DNA from: Nocardia neocaledoniensis
GTDB lineage: Bacteria > Actinomycetota > Actinomycetes > Mycobacteriales > Mycobacteriaceae
Length of the DNA: 64,000 bases
Assembly (NCBI RefSeq): GCF_029868625.1
Contig: NZ_JARWOJ010000232.1
Location: 34,137 to 98,136 of the forward strand
Reading direction: 5' to 3'
This document shows positions 1 through 11,667 of this stretch, piece after piece. The position numbers were made by a program, and so were the translations under genes. The notes under the pieces are model-generated. The model worked only from the letters and a program-made list of their open reading frames with translations, had not been told where the DNA came from and ran no database searches. Each line of letters begins with the position of its first letter. The stretch's first letter is position 1.

Positions 1-1
1 G

Positions 2-205
2 CGGTCCTACGACCAGGCACGAGCGGCCGAAGACGTCGTGGCGTCCGGAATCTTCGTCCAAGCGATCGACCCTGACGGCGAGCGATACACCATTCCCGGT
101 CTGCCCTATCAGGCGGCCAGCGTTCCGCGAACCGGCGACGGCGGCGGCGTCCCCCCGCTCGGCTCGGACAGCGAACGGATCCTCAGCAGCCTCGTGGTCG
201 ACTGA
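2..205 (+). CDS. CaiB/BaiF-type (family III) CoA-transferase, C-terminal end only
   Basis: This is an open frame entering from the left edge and ending in TGA at 203-205, leaving 67 residues. The tail (…YTIPGLPYQ… then …PPLGSDSERIL…) follows the pattern at the C-terminus of family III CoA-transferases, where a VPGLPxR/K segment is followed by a proline-rich stretch and a LGxHTxxVL-like helix. These enzymes move CoA between carboxylic acids. The catalytic Asp region lies outside the window, so the family call rests on the tail alone. An MFS transporter gene starts 24 bases downstream, suggesting a shared transcript for uptake and activation of an organic acid. Confidence 0.6.
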   Translation, partial: RSYDQARAAEDVVASGIFVQAIDPDGERYTIPGLPYQAASVPRTGDGGGVPPLGSDSERILSSLVVD

Positions 206-229
206 CCGGCCCACCCAGGAGGACTTCTC

Positions 230-1570
230 ATGTTCAAATCCACGACCACGGTCAAGTTCACCGACCTCGCGAACTCGATGATCGACACTCCGGCGATACG
301 GCGCCAGGGGTGGATGGTCACGATCCTGCTGATGCTGTTCATGTTCGTGAATTTCGCGGACAAGGTGGTCGTCGGCATCGTCGGCGTCGAACTGCAACGG
401 GACCTCGGCATCTCGGCGGGGCAGTTCGGTCTGCTCCAGAGCGTGTTCTTCTGGACGTTCGCGATCGGGGCGCTCGTGCTCGGCTCGCTCGGCGGCAGGG
501 TGAGCGCGAAGTGGCTGCTCACCGGCCTGGTAGCGCTATGGGTGCTGAGCCTGATCCCGCTCACCGGACTGTTCCCGGTCTCGTTCGTCGTCATCCTCGG
601 CGCGCGCATGCTGCTCGGGTTCGCCGAGGGGCCTGCGGGCGCCCTCTCGCAACAGATCGCCCACACCTGGTTCGTGCCGAAGCGTCGTTCGCTGCCGTCG
701 TCGGTCGTCATCATGGGCGCCTCGATGGGCCCTCTGATCGCCGCACCCGTGCTGACCTGGGTTCTGCAGAGCTACGGTTGGCAGGCCACCTTCCGGGTGC
801 TGATCGTCATCGGCCTCGTCTGGGTCGTGCTCTGGTTCCTGTTCGGTAAAGAGGGCCCGGCGGCCAACGCCCCGAGCCCGGTCGGTGAGACGGAGGACTC
901 CGTGCTGCCGGAGACCGCGCCATTGCGCGCGCTCTGGATGCGCCCCACGGTGTTCGGCATCGCCTTCTTCGCCTTCTGCTCGTACTGGGCGACCTCGCTG
1001 AAAGTGAGCTGGCTGCCGGTCTACCTGCGCCAGGGCCTGCACTACAGCGCCGCCGAGACCGGATACCTGGTCACGCTGCCTTTCGCGGCGGCGGTGATCC
1101 TCACCTTCCTGGTCGGGCTGATCTCGTCGCGCATGATGCTGCGCGGCGTCACCTCGCGCAAGGCCAGGGTGATTCTGTGCGCGGGTCTGCTGGCCGTCGG
1201 CGGCGTGTGCATGATCGGTTTCACGCTGTTGCCGGTCGGCATCCCGCAGATGGTTCTGATCACCTTCGCGTTCTCGCTCAACACCGCGGCCTGGGGACTC
1301 GCGTTCTCGGTGCTGTCCGACGTGGTGCCGAGCAAGCGGCGCGCCTCGGTGATGAGCACGATGGTCGCGATCTACAGCCTCGGCGGTGCCGCCGCGCCCC
1401 TGCTCATCGGGTGGCTCGTGTCCGGCACCAGCGACAAGGCCCAGGGCTACGGGTACGGCTTCGTGATCGTCGGCCTCATCATGATCGTCGGCGCGGTCTC
1501 GGCGTTCGTCTTCGGGCATCCCGAGCGCGATGCCAGGGTCATCATCGACAAGTTCGGCACCAAGCCATGA
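230..1570 (+). CDS. MFS transporter, probable organic-anion/sugar-acid uptake
   Basis: A 446-residue membrane protein with about twelve hydrophobic segments split by a central charged loop (residues ~205-235), the size and layout of a major facilitator. The N-terminal half has the segment FVNFADKVVVG seen in the anion:cation symporter/4-hydroxybenzoate-type branch, and GFAEGPAGALSQ in place of the usual GxxxGP motif. The start is well supported by AGGAGG about eight bases upstream of ATG 230. It follows a CoA-transferase end by 24 bases and overlaps the next gene by four bases (ATGA), so it is in an operon. The substrate cannot be read from sequence; context suggests a carboxylate. Confidence 0.82.
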   Translation: MFKSTTTVKFTDLANSMIDTPAIRRQGWMVTILLMLFMFVNFADKVVVGIVGVELQRDLGISAGQFGLLQSVFFWTFAIGALVLGSLGGRVSAKWLLTGLVALWVLSLIPLTGLFPVSFVVILGARMLLGFAEGPAGALSQQIAHTWFVPKRRSLPSSVVIMGASMGPLIAAPVLTWVLQSYGWQATFRVLIVIGLVWVVLWFLFGKEGPAANAPSPVGETEDSVLPETAPLRALWMRPTVFGIAFFAFCSYWATSLKVSWLPVYLRQGLHYSAAETGYLVTLPFAAAVILTFLVGLISSRMMLRGVTSRKARVILCAGLLAVGGVCMIGFTLLPVGIPQMVLITFAFSLNTAAWGLAFSVLSDVVPSKRRASVMSTMVAIYSLGGAAAPLLIGWLVSGTSDKAQGYGYGFVIVGLIMIVGAVSAFVFGHPERDARVIIDKFGTKP

Positions 1571-1974
1571 GCACCGAGCTCGCCGTGCCCGCCGACTCCG
1601 ATCGAGTACGCAGGCCCCGGTCGGTGTTCTCGGTCGGCGAGGAACCCGACGTTCGGTTTTCCCTCGCCAACGAACGCACCGCACTGGCCTGGGTACGCAC
1701 CGCGCTCGCGCTCGTCGCCGGCGGGATCACGCTCACCACCGTGGCCGGGATCTCCTCGCTCGCGCCGACGCTGTACGGCCTGGCCGCCCTGTCCTGCGCG
1801 GCGGGTGCGGTGCTCGCGGTGGTGGCGCTGCGACGGTGGGCCGAGAACGAGCGCGCGTTGCGCAGACGGGCACCGCTGCCCGCCCCCGTATCCCTGGCCT
1901 GGCTCGTCGTCGGCGTCGTGATCGCGTCGAGCGGCCTGGGTGTACTCGCCGCCGTCCAGTGGTTCGGGGCATGA
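1567..1974 (+). CDS. DUF202 family small membrane protein (first copy)
   Basis: A 135-residue protein with three hydrophobic helices. The diagnostic segment ERTALAWVRTALALVAGG matches the DUF202 (YidH-type) signature R-T-x-L-A-W-x-R-T. The charged N-terminal ~40 residues are probably cytoplasmic. ATG 1567 overlaps the MFS stop by four bases, so translation is likely coupled. The function of the family is unknown; members usually occur in pairs, as here. Confidence 0.8.
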   Translation: MSTELAVPADSDRVRRPRSVFSVGEEPDVRFSLANERTALAWVRTALALVAGGITLTTVAGISSLAPTLYGLAALSCAAGAVLAVVALRRWAENERALRRRAPLPAPVSLAWLVVGVVIASSGLGVLAAVQWFGA

Positions 1975-1975
1975 C

Positions 1976-2284
1976 GTGGACCAGGGACTCCAACCGCAAC
2001 GCACCGCTCTCGCCTGGCAACGCACCTGCCTGGCGGCCTACCTCGGGGCGATCACGCTCGGGTTCGCCGCCATGCGCCATGACGCTCCGCTGGTCTCTGC
2101 CCCGGCCCTGCTCGTCGGCGTCGCGGTGGCGGCCATCGGGGTCAGGTGGATCCCACGGGGCCGGGAGCGCGCTCCCGGCGGGCAGACCATCTGGCGGCTA
2201 CTCGGCGGCGTGGTCACGACCGTCGTCGGGTTGGCCGTACTCGGAGTCGTCCTCAGCGTCGATTCCCTGCTCCGCGTGGCGTGA
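1976..2284 (+). CDS. DUF202 family small membrane protein (second copy)
   Basis: A 102-residue protein starting at GTG 1976, one base after the stop of the first DUF202 gene; an upstream in-frame ATG at 1940 would overlap that gene by 35 bases and is less likely. It carries QRTALAWQRTCLAAYLG, the DUF202 signature, and three predicted membrane helices with a short Arg/Gly-rich loop (PRGRERAPGG). It is the partner of the preceding gene; the two may form a heteromeric membrane protein. Function unknown. Confidence 0.75.
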   Translation: MDQGLQPQRTALAWQRTCLAAYLGAITLGFAAMRHDAPLVSAPALLVGVAVAAIGVRWIPRGRERAPGGQTIWRLLGGVVTTVVGLAVLGVVLSVDSLLRVA

Positions 2285-2331
2285 ACCCGCGGGGCACCTC
2301 ACCGATCACCCGATCTCGAAAGGACGACACC

Positions 2332-3651
2332 ATGCCGGAGATCACGAGCGCACCTCCCGCGCCGAAACCACACGCCGATCGACTGCTCGACGCATCCACC
2401 GACGCGTTCCGGCTCGGCTTCGAAGCGTATGTCTGGGCGTACCCGCTGGTCCTGATGGCGCGCACCAGGAACGCGCTGCTCGACCCGAACCGGCGGCACC
2501 CGAGCCACCTCAACCGTCTGCGTACCGTGCCCCGATTGCTGACCGACCGCGATCACGAGGTCGTCAAGCCCAACAACGACACGATCTACGTGATCGCGTG
2601 GCTCGATCTCAGCGCCGGTCCCGTCACCCTCGCGGTCCCGGCCGTGTCCCGCTACTACGGCCTCCAATTGCTCGACCACTACACCGAGACCTGGGGCTAT
2701 GTCGGCACCCGCGCGACGGGATCGGGGCCGGGCGTGTTCACCATCGCCGGACCAGACTGGTCGGGACCGACGCCGGCCGGGACCACCCTGCTCACCGCCC
2801 CGACGAACACGGTGTGGCTGCTCGGCCGGGTGCTGGTCGAGGGGCAGCACGACCTGCCGGAGGCGAAGCGGGTCGCCGACTCGTTTCAGCTCACCGGTCC
2901 GGAGATACCGACGCCGGACCTGGGCCCCGCCCCGTCTCCGCACACCGTGCACACCGCGGGCCTCGGCTTCTTCGACGAACTCTGTGCCGCGTTGGACGGC
3001 AATTCGCCCCCGGCCGCCGACGCCGACCTGGTAGCCCGGCTCGCGGCCGCCGGAATCGGAGTCAGCCGTACCCCGAGCCGCGAGATCGCGGACCCGGCGA
3101 TCCGGGCCGCGCTCGCGGCCGCGGTGACAGCGGCGCACGAGTGTCTGGTCGCGAGCGACCGGGGGCTGTCCGCGAGCGGCGGCGACTGGCGCTACGACCT
3201 CGATATCGGTCGCTACGACGGCGACCATCTGCTGCGAGCGGTGGTGGCGCTCAACGCGCTCGGCGCACTCACCGCGGAGGAGGCGACGTATGCGAACGCG
3301 GGCAGCGACAGCGCCGGACACCGCCTCCACGGCGGCAATCGGTATGTACTGAGGTTCGCTGCCGACCGATTGCCACCCGTCGACGGATTCTGGTCGTTGA
3401 CGATGTACGACCAACACGACTTCCTGGTGCGCAATCCGATCGACCGGTTCGCGATCGGTGACCGGACCGAGGGGCTGCGCTACGGATCCGACGGCTCGCT
3501 GGAGATCCATATCGCGCACGAACGGCAGGCCGACGACCTCAACTGGCTGCCCGCCCCCGACGGACCCTTCCAGCTCACCCTCCGGTTCTACCTGCCGCGC
3601 CGCCAGATCCTCGACGGTGAGTACGTGGTCCCCTCGGTCGAGCGGGTCTGA
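2332..3651 (+). CDS. DUF1254/DUF1214 domain protein (paralogue A)
   Basis: A 439-residue protein starting at ATG 2332. It has an N-terminal DUF1254 region (AYVWAYPLVLMARTRNA, then VVKPNNDTIYVIAWLDLSAGPVTLAVP) and a C-terminal DUF1214 region (FWSLTMYDQHDFLVRNPIDRFAIGDR, ending NWLPAPDGPFQLTLRFYLP). No signal peptide is evident, unlike the third copy at 15867. It lies 47 bases after the DUF202 pair. The biochemical role is not established for this family. Paralogue B lies tail-to-tail at 3711-5042 and shares these motifs, so the pair looks like an inverted duplication. Confidence 0.85.
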   Translation: MPEITSAPPAPKPHADRLLDASTDAFRLGFEAYVWAYPLVLMARTRNALLDPNRRHPSHLNRLRTVPRLLTDRDHEVVKPNNDTIYVIAWLDLSAGPVTLAVPAVSRYYGLQLLDHYTETWGYVGTRATGSGPGVFTIAGPDWSGPTPAGTTLLTAPTNTVWLLGRVLVEGQHDLPEAKRVADSFQLTGPEIPTPDLGPAPSPHTVHTAGLGFFDELCAALDGNSPPAADADLVARLAAAGIGVSRTPSREIADPAIRAALAAAVTAAHECLVASDRGLSASGGDWRYDLDIGRYDGDHLLRAVVALNALGALTAEEATYANAGSDSAGHRLHGGNRYVLRFAADRLPPVDGFWSLTMYDQHDFLVRNPIDRFAIGDRTEGLRYGSDGSLEIHIAHERQADDLNWLPAPDGPFQLTLRFYLPRRQILDGEYVVPSVERV

Positions 3652-3663
3652 ACGGTATGAAGA

Positions 3664-3694
3664 CGGGGCGGCGGACGAGATGCCCGCCGCCCCG
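3664..3694. terminator. Bidirectional hairpin terminator between convergent DUF1254 genes
   Basis: An 11-bp perfect stem (CGGGGCGGCGG paired with CCGCCGCCCCG) encloses a 9-nt loop, midway between the stops of the two convergent DUF1254 genes. There is no U tract, as is usual in high-GC actinobacteria. Position and symmetry support termination of both transcripts. Confidence 0.65.
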
Positions 3695-3710
3695 ATCTGT
3701 CTCGGTCCGG

Positions 3711-5042
3711 TCAGCGTTTCCGCAGCGGCGGAACCACGTATTCCCCGTTCAGCAGCGCGCCGGTGGGGAGATAGCAGCGCAGGGTCACCTCGAAGGGCCC
3801 CTCGGGCGCGGGCAGCCAGTTGACGCCGTCGGGCTGCCGGGCATGCGAGAACACGATCTCCAGTGAACCGTCGTCCTCGTACCGGATGCCGGGTGTGCGG
3901 TCGCCGATCGAATACCGGCCGATCGAGTTCTCCACCAGGAAATTCCGCTCGTCGTACATGGTGAGCGACCAGAACCCGAAATCCTGGCCCACCGGCGGGA
4001 GTTCATCGGGTCCGAAGCGCAGGACGTAGGTTCCGGTGCCCACCAACCGATCCCCGTCCGCGTCGCGCTTGGTCGTCGGATAGATCGCCTCGGCGGCGGT
4101 GAGCGCACCGAGGCCGCGCAGCGCGATGGCCGCGCGCAGCAGGTGATCGCGGCCGTAGTTGCCGAGGCGGGTGCTGTAACTCCACCCGGGCGCCGTCGTC
4201 GCACCGCCGTAGGACTCGAGCCATTCGTGCGCCGCGCCGACCGACGCGCTCAGCGCCGCCCGCACGACCGGGTCAGTGATGTCCTCGGAGGGGGTGCGGC
4301 CGGGACCCACACCGACCGCGGCGAGTTCGTCGAGCAGGTCCGCGTCCTCGGCGGGTGGCGGATCCGAGGCCAGCACCGCGGACAGCTCGTCGAAGAACCC
4401 GAGGCCCGATTCCGCGACGGTGTGCGGTGAGCGCGCTGGCCCGCCGGACGCCGTGGCGGAGGGCGGACCGCTCAGGGTGTAGCCCTGGATGATCTCGATG
4501 GCGGCCGGAAGGTCCTCTGGCCCGTCGACCAATGTGCGCCCGAGCAGCCACACGTGATCGGTGGGCGACCACAGCAGCCGCGCGCCGTCGAGGGCAGGCT
4601 CCGACGCCCGGGGTCCGGCGATGACGAAGGTCCCGCCCGACGAGCCCGTCGTCCTGCTGCCGATGTAGGCCCAGGTGTTCGTGTACGCGTCCATGAAGTG
4701 GAGGCTGTGATATCTGGCCACCGGCGGGACCGTCAGCGTGACGGGACCATTCGCCAGATTCACCCACGCCCAGGAGTACAGGGTGTCGTTGTTCGGCTTG
4801 ACGATGATGTGTTCGCGATGGTCGTAGAGCTTGGTGCTGTGCGAGAAGGTGTTCGGGGGGAACGAGTCGTCCCGTGTCGGATCGGTGGCGTAGTCCCGGG
4901 TGCGCGCCGTGATCACCGGCGGATATCCCCACAGGTATGCCCGGATGCCGAGGTCGAACGCGCGCGCGCCGGTCGCCGCGGCCGACCTGATCGGATCCCC
5001 GCGCCGACCGGCACCGGCGGGAGTTGTCGTCGAGGTAGTCAT
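3711..5042 (-). CDS. DUF1254/DUF1214 domain protein (paralogue B)
   Basis: A 443-residue protein on the minus strand starting at ATG 5042, with a GTGGGTG stretch just upstream as a plausible ribosome site. It repeats paralogue A: AYLWGYPPVITARTRDYA, then IIVKPNNDTLYSWAWVNLANG (DUF1254), and near the end FWSLTMYDERNFLVENSIGRYSIGDR plus NWLPAPEGPFEVTLRCYLP (DUF1214). The N-terminal ~20 residues are Thr/Ala/Gly-rich without a clear signal peptide. It is convergent with paralogue A, sharing its terminator, and divergent from the NYN gene. Function unknown. Confidence 0.85.
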   Translation of the reverse strand: MTTSTTTPAGAGRRGDPIRSAAATGARAFDLGIRAYLWGYPPVITARTRDYATDPTRDDSFPPNTFSHSTKLYDHREHIIVKPNNDTLYSWAWVNLANGPVTLTVPPVARYHSLHFMDAYTNTWAYIGSRTTGSSGGTFVIAGPRASEPALDGARLLWSPTDHVWLLGRTLVDGPEDLPAAIEIIQGYTLSGPPSATASGGPARSPHTVAESGLGFFDELSAVLASDPPPAEDADLLDELAAVGVGPGRTPSEDITDPVVRAALSASVGAAHEWLESYGGATTAPGWSYSTRLGNYGRDHLLRAAIALRGLGALTAAEAIYPTTKRDADGDRLVGTGTYVLRFGPDELPPVGQDFGFWSLTMYDERNFLVENSIGRYSIGDRTPGIRYEDDGSLEIVFSHARQPDGVNWLPAPEGPFEVTLRCYLPTGALLNGEYVVPPLRKR

Positions 5043-5198
5043 GCACCCACTTTCTCGGCCAGGTCGGCCCGGGAACAGCCCACTTCGTCACAGGTCGAGT
5101 CCGGGTTAGGTGTGCTGCGCCCACAAGGCCGAGCGCGGTCGGGGCGCGCCCGAGAAGACCCGGTGGGCCGGGTCCGCCGGCCGGAGGAGACTTGGCGG

Positions 5199-5588
5199 AT
5201 GGACGACGCGCAGCGAGTGCTCGTGGTGGACGCGGCCAACGTCGTCGGCTCCCGGGCCGACGGCTGGTGGAAGGACCGTGCGGGAGCCGCCCGGCGCCTC
5301 CTGGGGGAACTGGCCGAACTGGCGACCCGGCTTCCGGAGTCGACCGAGCTGATCGTGGTTCTGGAGGGCGCCGCCAAGCGCGCGGTCGACGGCACCGAAC
5401 CGAGCGCACCGCGCATGACGGTCGTGCCGGCCGATGGTTCCGGTGACGACACGATCGTCGAGGTGGTGTCCGCGTCGAAGACTCACGACATCACCGTCGT
5501 CACCGCCGACCGCGAACTCCGCTCCCGAGTCGAAGCCCACGGCGCCGCGACCGTCGGGCCCACGTGGCTCCGAGACCAACTGACCTGA
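5199..5588 (+). CDS. NYN (YacP-like) domain protein, probable RNA-binding/ribonuclease-like
   Basis: A 129-residue protein starting at ATG 5199, with GGAGGAG upstream. The start VLVVDAANVVGSRADGWWKDR carries the conserved aspartate-asparagine loop of NYN/YacP (PIN-like) proteins. GSGDDTIVEVV and ITVVTADRELRSRV provide the later acidic positions expected of the nuclease fold. It stands alone, divergent from the DUF1254 gene and convergent with a TetR gene. A role in RNA processing is inferred from the family. Confidence 0.75.
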   Translation: MDDAQRVLVVDAANVVGSRADGWWKDRAGAARRLLGELAELATRLPESTELIVVLEGAAKRAVDGTEPSAPRMTVVPADGSGDDTIVEVVSASKTHDITVVTADRELRSRVEAHGAATVGPTWLRDQLT

Positions 5589-5673
5589 ACAGCGACTCAC
5601 CGATCTGCAGGGACGATTCGCGCGATCGGCTTCCCATGATCTGTCACCGTCACCGTTCGCCCTCCTCAGGTGG

Positions 5674-6270
5674 CTATGCACCCAGCGCGGCCATGGCCAT
5701 TCGGCGCAGCACCGGACGGGCCTTGGCCATGCTCGCCGGGGGCGCGCTGTGCGGGGTGGAGTTGAGCAGGCCGAAGGCGCCGTGGGCTTGGACGCGGGCG
5801 GTGTCCTCGGCGAGGCCGGGGTGCACTTCGCGCAGTACCTGGACCCAGATCTCGACGTATTGGCGCTGGGTGCGCCGAAGGGTGCGGCGGTCGGTGGCGG
5901 GGACGTTGTCGAGGTCGCGGTCCTGGATGCGGATCAGTTCCGGGTCGCCGAAGGCGAAGTCGAGATGGAAGTCGACCAGGCCCTCTAGCGCCTCGTCGGC
6001 CGAGCGCGCCGCGGCGACGACCGCGCGGCCGCCGGCGAGCAGCCGCTCGCTGACGCCGACGAGCAACTCGACCAGCAGCGCCTCTTTGCTCGCGAAGTGC
6101 CGGTAGACGGCGGGGCCGCTGATGCCGACGGCGGCGCCGAGGTCGTCGAGGCGGACGCCGAAGAATCCGCGGTCGGCGATCAGCCGGGCGCCCGCGTCGA
6201 GCAACTGCTCGCGACGCTGGGCTTTCAACGCTTCCCGGCGGGTCACCGGGGCGGGTTCGACCGTGGCCAC
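5674..6270 (-). CDS. TetR-family repressor of the leucine-degradation operon
   Basis: A 198-residue TetR-type protein. The N-terminal helix-turn-helix lies at residues ~20-65 ([44 protein letters not shown]), followed by an all-helical ligand domain. It is divergent from accD1 across a 99-bp gap with two inverted repeats, the same order as the TetR gene Rv2506 beside the accD1-accA1 operon of Mycobacterium tuberculosis. It therefore most likely represses that operon until an acyl-CoA intermediate appears. The inducer is not evident from sequence. Confidence 0.85.
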   Translation of the reverse strand: MATVEPAPVTRREALKAQRREQLLDAGARLIADRGFFGVRLDDLGAAVGISGPAVYRHFASKEALLVELLVGVSERLLAGGRAVVAAARSADEALEGLVDFHLDFAFGDPELIRIQDRDLDNVPATDRRTLRRTQRQYVEIWVQVLREVHPGLAEDTARVQAHGAFGLLNSTPHSAPPASMAKARPVLRRMAMAALGA

Positions 6271-6307
6271 CTCGACTCGACTCCTTTCACCCGGGTCTGG
6301 ACAACTC

Positions 6308-6352
6308 GGTTAGTCAAGATTAACCTGAATTCCAGTTATTGGCGATTAACCG
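6308..6352. promoter_or_regulatory. Tandem inverted repeats, likely TetR operators of the acc operon
   Basis: Two adjacent dyads sit between the divergent TetR and accD1 starts. The first is GGTTA and TAACC separated by 8 nt (6308-6325). The second is GTTA and TAAC separated by 8 nt (6335-6350). Both halves are variants of TTAACC. The segment is AT-rich compared with its surroundings, so it likely also contains both promoters. Confidence 0.55.
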
Positions 6353-6369
6353 GATGGCAGGATGGCGTG

Positions 6370-7977
6370 ATGACGGTTACGCACGACCTCGACAACGACA
6401 CCGCGGCGGCGACGACCAACCGGGCCGCGCACGAGGCGTTGGTCCGCGAGCTGCGACAGCGACTGGCGACGACGGCCCTCGGTGGTCCGCAGAAGGCGCG
6501 CGAACGGCACGTGGCCAGGGGCAAGCTGCTGCCGCGCGAGCGCGTCGACCAGTTGCTCGACCCGGGCAGCCCCTTCCTGGAGCTGTCCGCGCTGGCGGGC
6601 AACGGCATGTACGGCGACGAGTGCCCCGGCGCGGGCGTGATCGCCGGCATCGGCCGCATCGCGGGCCGCGAGTGCCTGGTGCTGGCCAACGACGCGACGG
6701 TCAAGGGCGGCACCTACTACCCGATCTCGGTGAAGAAGCACCTGCGCGCGCAGGAGGTGGCCGCGCAGAACAACCTGCCGTGCGTGTACCTGGTGGACTC
6801 CGGCGGCGCTTTCCTGCCGCACCAGGACGAGGTGTTCCCCGACCGCGAGCACTTCGGCCGCATCTTCTTCAACCAGGCGAACATGAGCGCCAAGGGCATC
6901 GCCCAGATCGCGGCGGTGATGGGTTCGTGCACCGCCGGTGGCGCGTACGTGCCCGCGATGGCCGACGAGGCCGTGATCGTGCGTGATCAGGGCACCATCT
7001 TCCTCGGCGGCCCGCCGCTGGTGAAGGCAGCGACCGGCGAGGTCGTCACGGCCGAGGAACTCGGCGGCGGTCTGCTGCACTCGCGCACCTCCGGCGTCAC
7101 CGACCACCTGGCCGACGACGACCGCGACGCGCTGCGCATCGTCCGCGAGATCGTCGGCACGCTCGGCCCGCGCCCGGAGGCGCCGTGGGAGGTGCTGGCG
7201 AGCACGCCGCCCGCCAAGGCCGAGGACGAGCTCTACGACGTGGTCCCGGTCGACCCGCGCACCCCCTACGACGTGCGCGAGGTGATCGACCGGGTCGTCG
7301 ACGGCGAGGCCGGTTTCCACGAGTTCAAGACCGAATACGGTAAGACCCTGGTCACCGGGTTCGCCCGCATCCACGGTCATCCGGTCGGCATCGTCGCCAA
7401 CAACGGCGTGCTGTTCGCCGAATCCGCCATGAAGGGCGCGCATTTCATCGAACTGTGCGACAAGCGCAAGATCCCGCTGGTGTTCCTGCAGAACATCACC
7501 GGCTTCATGGTGGGGCGCGACTACGAGGCCGGCGGCATCGCCAAGCACGGCGCCAAGATGGTCACCGCGGTGGCGTGCGCGCGGGTGCCGAAGCTGACGG
7601 TGGTGATCGGCGGCTCCTACGGCGCGGGTAACTACTCCATGTGCGGGCGCGCGTATTCGCCGCGGTTCCTGTGGATGTGGCCGAACGCGCGGATCTCGGT
7701 GATGGGCGGCGAGCAGGCCGCCTCGGTGCTGGCGACGGTGCGCGGCGATCAGCTCGACAGCGCGGGCAAGCCGTGGTCGGCGGAGGATCAGGAGGCCTTC
7801 AAGGCCCCGATCCGCGAGCAGTACGAGACCCAGGGCAACCCGTACTACGCGACGGCGCGCATCTGGGACGACGGCGTGATCGCCCCCACCGACACCAGAA
7901 CCGTGCTCGGACTTGCCCTCTCGGTGTGCGCGCAGGCGCCGCTCGAGCCCGTTTCCTACGGCGTCTTCCGGATGTGA
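6370..7977 (+). CDS. accD1: Acyl-CoA carboxylase beta subunit (methylcrotonyl-CoA carboxylase type)
   Basis: A 535-residue carboxyltransferase starting at ATG 6370; a longer frame to 6097 runs into the divergent TetR gene and is rejected. It has both crotonase-like halves: N-terminal acyl-CoA site [19 protein letters not shown], and C-terminal [19 protein letters not shown] followed by [25 protein letters not shown]. These are typical of MccB/AccD1 enzymes that transfer CO2 from biotin to 3-methylcrotonyl-CoA. It is the first gene of an accD1-accA1-fadE19-maoC-citE operon identical in order to M. tuberculosis Rv2502c-Rv2498c without the scoAB/fadD35 genes. It overlaps or abuts accA1. Confidence 0.93.
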   Translation: MTVTHDLDNDTAAATTNRAAHEALVRELRQRLATTALGGPQKARERHVARGKLLPRERVDQLLDPGSPFLELSALAGNGMYGDECPGAGVIAGIGRIAGRECLVLANDATVKGGTYYPISVKKHLRAQEVAAQNNLPCVYLVDSGGAFLPHQDEVFPDREHFGRIFFNQANMSAKGIAQIAAVMGSCTAGGAYVPAMADEAVIVRDQGTIFLGGPPLVKAATGEVVTAEELGGGLLHSRTSGVTDHLADDDRDALRIVREIVGTLGPRPEAPWEVLASTPPAKAEDELYDVVPVDPRTPYDVREVIDRVVDGEAGFHEFKTEYGKTLVTGFARIHGHPVGIVANNGVLFAESAMKGAHFIELCDKRKIPLVFLQNITGFMVGRDYEAGGIAKHGAKMVTAVACARVPKLTVVIGGSYGAGNYSMCGRAYSPRFLWMWPNARISVMGGEQAASVLATVRGDQLDSAGKPWSAEDQEAFKAPIREQYETQGNPYYATARIWDDGVIAPTDTRTVLGLALSVCAQAPLEPVSYGVFRM

Positions 7978-7982
7978 GCGAC

Positions 7983-10030
<2,048 letters not shown>

Positions 10031-10034
<4 letters not shown>

Positions 10035-11191
10035 CCGACTACCTGTCCACCGGCTCCCTGCCCGAGGAATACCGCCAGCTGGCCCTGACCGTGCGCGACT
10101 TCGCCCAGCAGGTCGTCGCGCCGGTGTCGGCGAAACACGATGCCGAGCACAGCTTCCCGTACGAGGTCGTCGCCGGCATGGCCGAGATGGGCCTGTTCGG
10201 GCTGCCGTTCCCGGAGGAGTTCGGCGGCATGGGCGGCGACTACTTCGCCCTGTGTCTGGCGCTCGAGGAACTCGGCAAGATCGACCAGAGCGTGGCCATC
10301 ACCCTCGAGGCGGGCGTCTCGCTGGGCGCCATGCCGATCTACCGCTTCGGCGACGACAAGCAGAAGAACGAGTGGCTGCCCCAGCTCACCAGCGGTCGCG
10401 CGCTGGCCGGCTTCGGCCTCACCGAGCCCGACGCGGGCAGCGACGCGGGCGGCACCCGCACCACCGCCGTCGAGGACGGCGAGAGCTGGGTGATCAACGG
10501 CGCCAAGCAGTTCATCACCAACTCCGGCACCGACATCACCCGCCTGGTCACCGTCACCGCGGTCACCGGGAACAACGGCGGCAAGAAGGAGATCTCCACC
10601 ATCCTCGTGCCGACCTCCACGCCGGGGTTCGTCGCCGAACCGGCCTACAACAAGGTCGGCTGGAACGCCTCGGACACCCATCCGCTCAGCTTCACCGATG
10701 TCCGGGTACCGAAGGAGAACCTGCTCGGCGAGCGCGGCCGCGGCTACGCCAACTTCCTGCGCATCCTCGACGAGGGGCGCATCGCCATCGCCGCGCTCGC
10801 GGTGGGCGCCGCGCAGGGCTGTGTGGACGAGAGCGTGCGCTACGCCAACGAGCGGCAGGCGTTCGGGCAGGCCATCGGCCGCAACCAGGCCATCGCGTTC
10901 AAGATCGCCAGAATGGAGGCGCGCGCCCACGTCGCCCGCACTGCCTACTACGACGCGGCCGCGCTGATGCTGGCGGGCAAGCCGTTCAAGAAGGCCGCCT
11001 CCATCGCCAAGATGGTCGCCAGCGAGGCCGCGATGGACAACGCCCGCGACGCGACCCAGATCTTCGGCGGCAACGGCTTCATGAACGAATACCCCGTCTC
11101 CAGGCACTACCGTGACAGCAAGATCCTGGAAATCGGTGAGGGCACGACGGAGGTGCAGCTGATGCTGATCGCAAGGGAGCTGGGGCTGTGA
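10031..11191 (+). CDS. fadE19: Acyl-CoA dehydrogenase, isovaleryl-CoA type
   Basis: A 386-residue acyl-CoA dehydrogenase with the N-terminal helical domain, the flavin/beta domain ([19 protein letters not shown], then FITNSG) and the C-terminal helical domain ending [29 protein letters not shown]. By operon position it corresponds to fadE19 (Rv2500c) and should oxidise isovaleryl-CoA or 2-methylbutyryl-CoA to the enoyl-CoA that AccA1/AccD1 carboxylates. It overlaps accA1 upstream and maoC downstream by four bases each. Confidence 0.9.
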
Positions 11192-11667
11192 CCGAGCAGC
11201 GCAGGGTCGTGCAGCGGGGGCTGTGGTTCGAGGAGTTCGAGATCGGCACGATCTACGAACACCGGCCCGGCCGCACCATCACCGAGGCCGACAACGTCCT
11301 GTTCACCACGCTGACCATGAACACCCAGGCCCTGCACCTGGACGCGCACTTCGCCGACGCGCAGCCGCCGTTCAACCAGCGCCTGGTGAACTCGATGTTC
11401 ACGCTGTCGACGCTGGTCGGGCTCTCGGTCGCGCAGCTCACGCAGGGCACCCTGGTCGCCAATCTCGGCTTCTCCGAGATGTCGCTGCCCGCGCCGCTGT
11501 TCCACGGCGACACCATGTACGCCGAAACGCTGGTCACCGACAAGCGCGAGTCCAAGAGCCGCCCGGGCGAGGGCATCGTCAGCCTCACCCACACCGCCCG
11601 CAACCAGGACGGGGTGATCGTGGCGAAGGCGGTCCGCCAGACACTGGTCAGGAAGGCGCCCGCATGA
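11188..11667 (+). CDS. MaoC-like hot-dog hydratase
   Basis: A 159-residue single hot-dog domain starting at GTG 11188 (GTGA overlap with fadE19). The active-site helix reads FTTLTMNTQALHLDAHFA; the usual D-x-N-P-x-H of MaoC hydratases appears as N-T-Q-A-L-H, so the histidine is kept but the acidic partner is changed, as in the Rv2499c/mesaconyl-hydratase-like branch. From its place it is likely the enoyl-CoA hydratase step (methylglutaconyl- or itaconyl-CoA) between carboxylase and lyase. It overlaps citE by four bases (ATGA). Confidence 0.82.
   Translation: MTEQRRVVQRGLWFEEFEIGTIYEHRPGRTITEADNVLFTTLTMNTQALHLDAHFADAQPPFNQRLVNSMFTLSTLVGLSVAQLTQGTLVANLGFSEMSLPAPLFHGDTMYAETLVTDKRESKSRPGEGIVSLTHTARNQDGVIVAKAVRQTLVRKAPA

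Noticed and set aside
1940..1975. Earlier ATG start for the second DUF202 protein
   Set aside because: It would overlap the first DUF202 gene by 35 bases; GTG 1976 gives tight spacing and starts just before the conserved motif.
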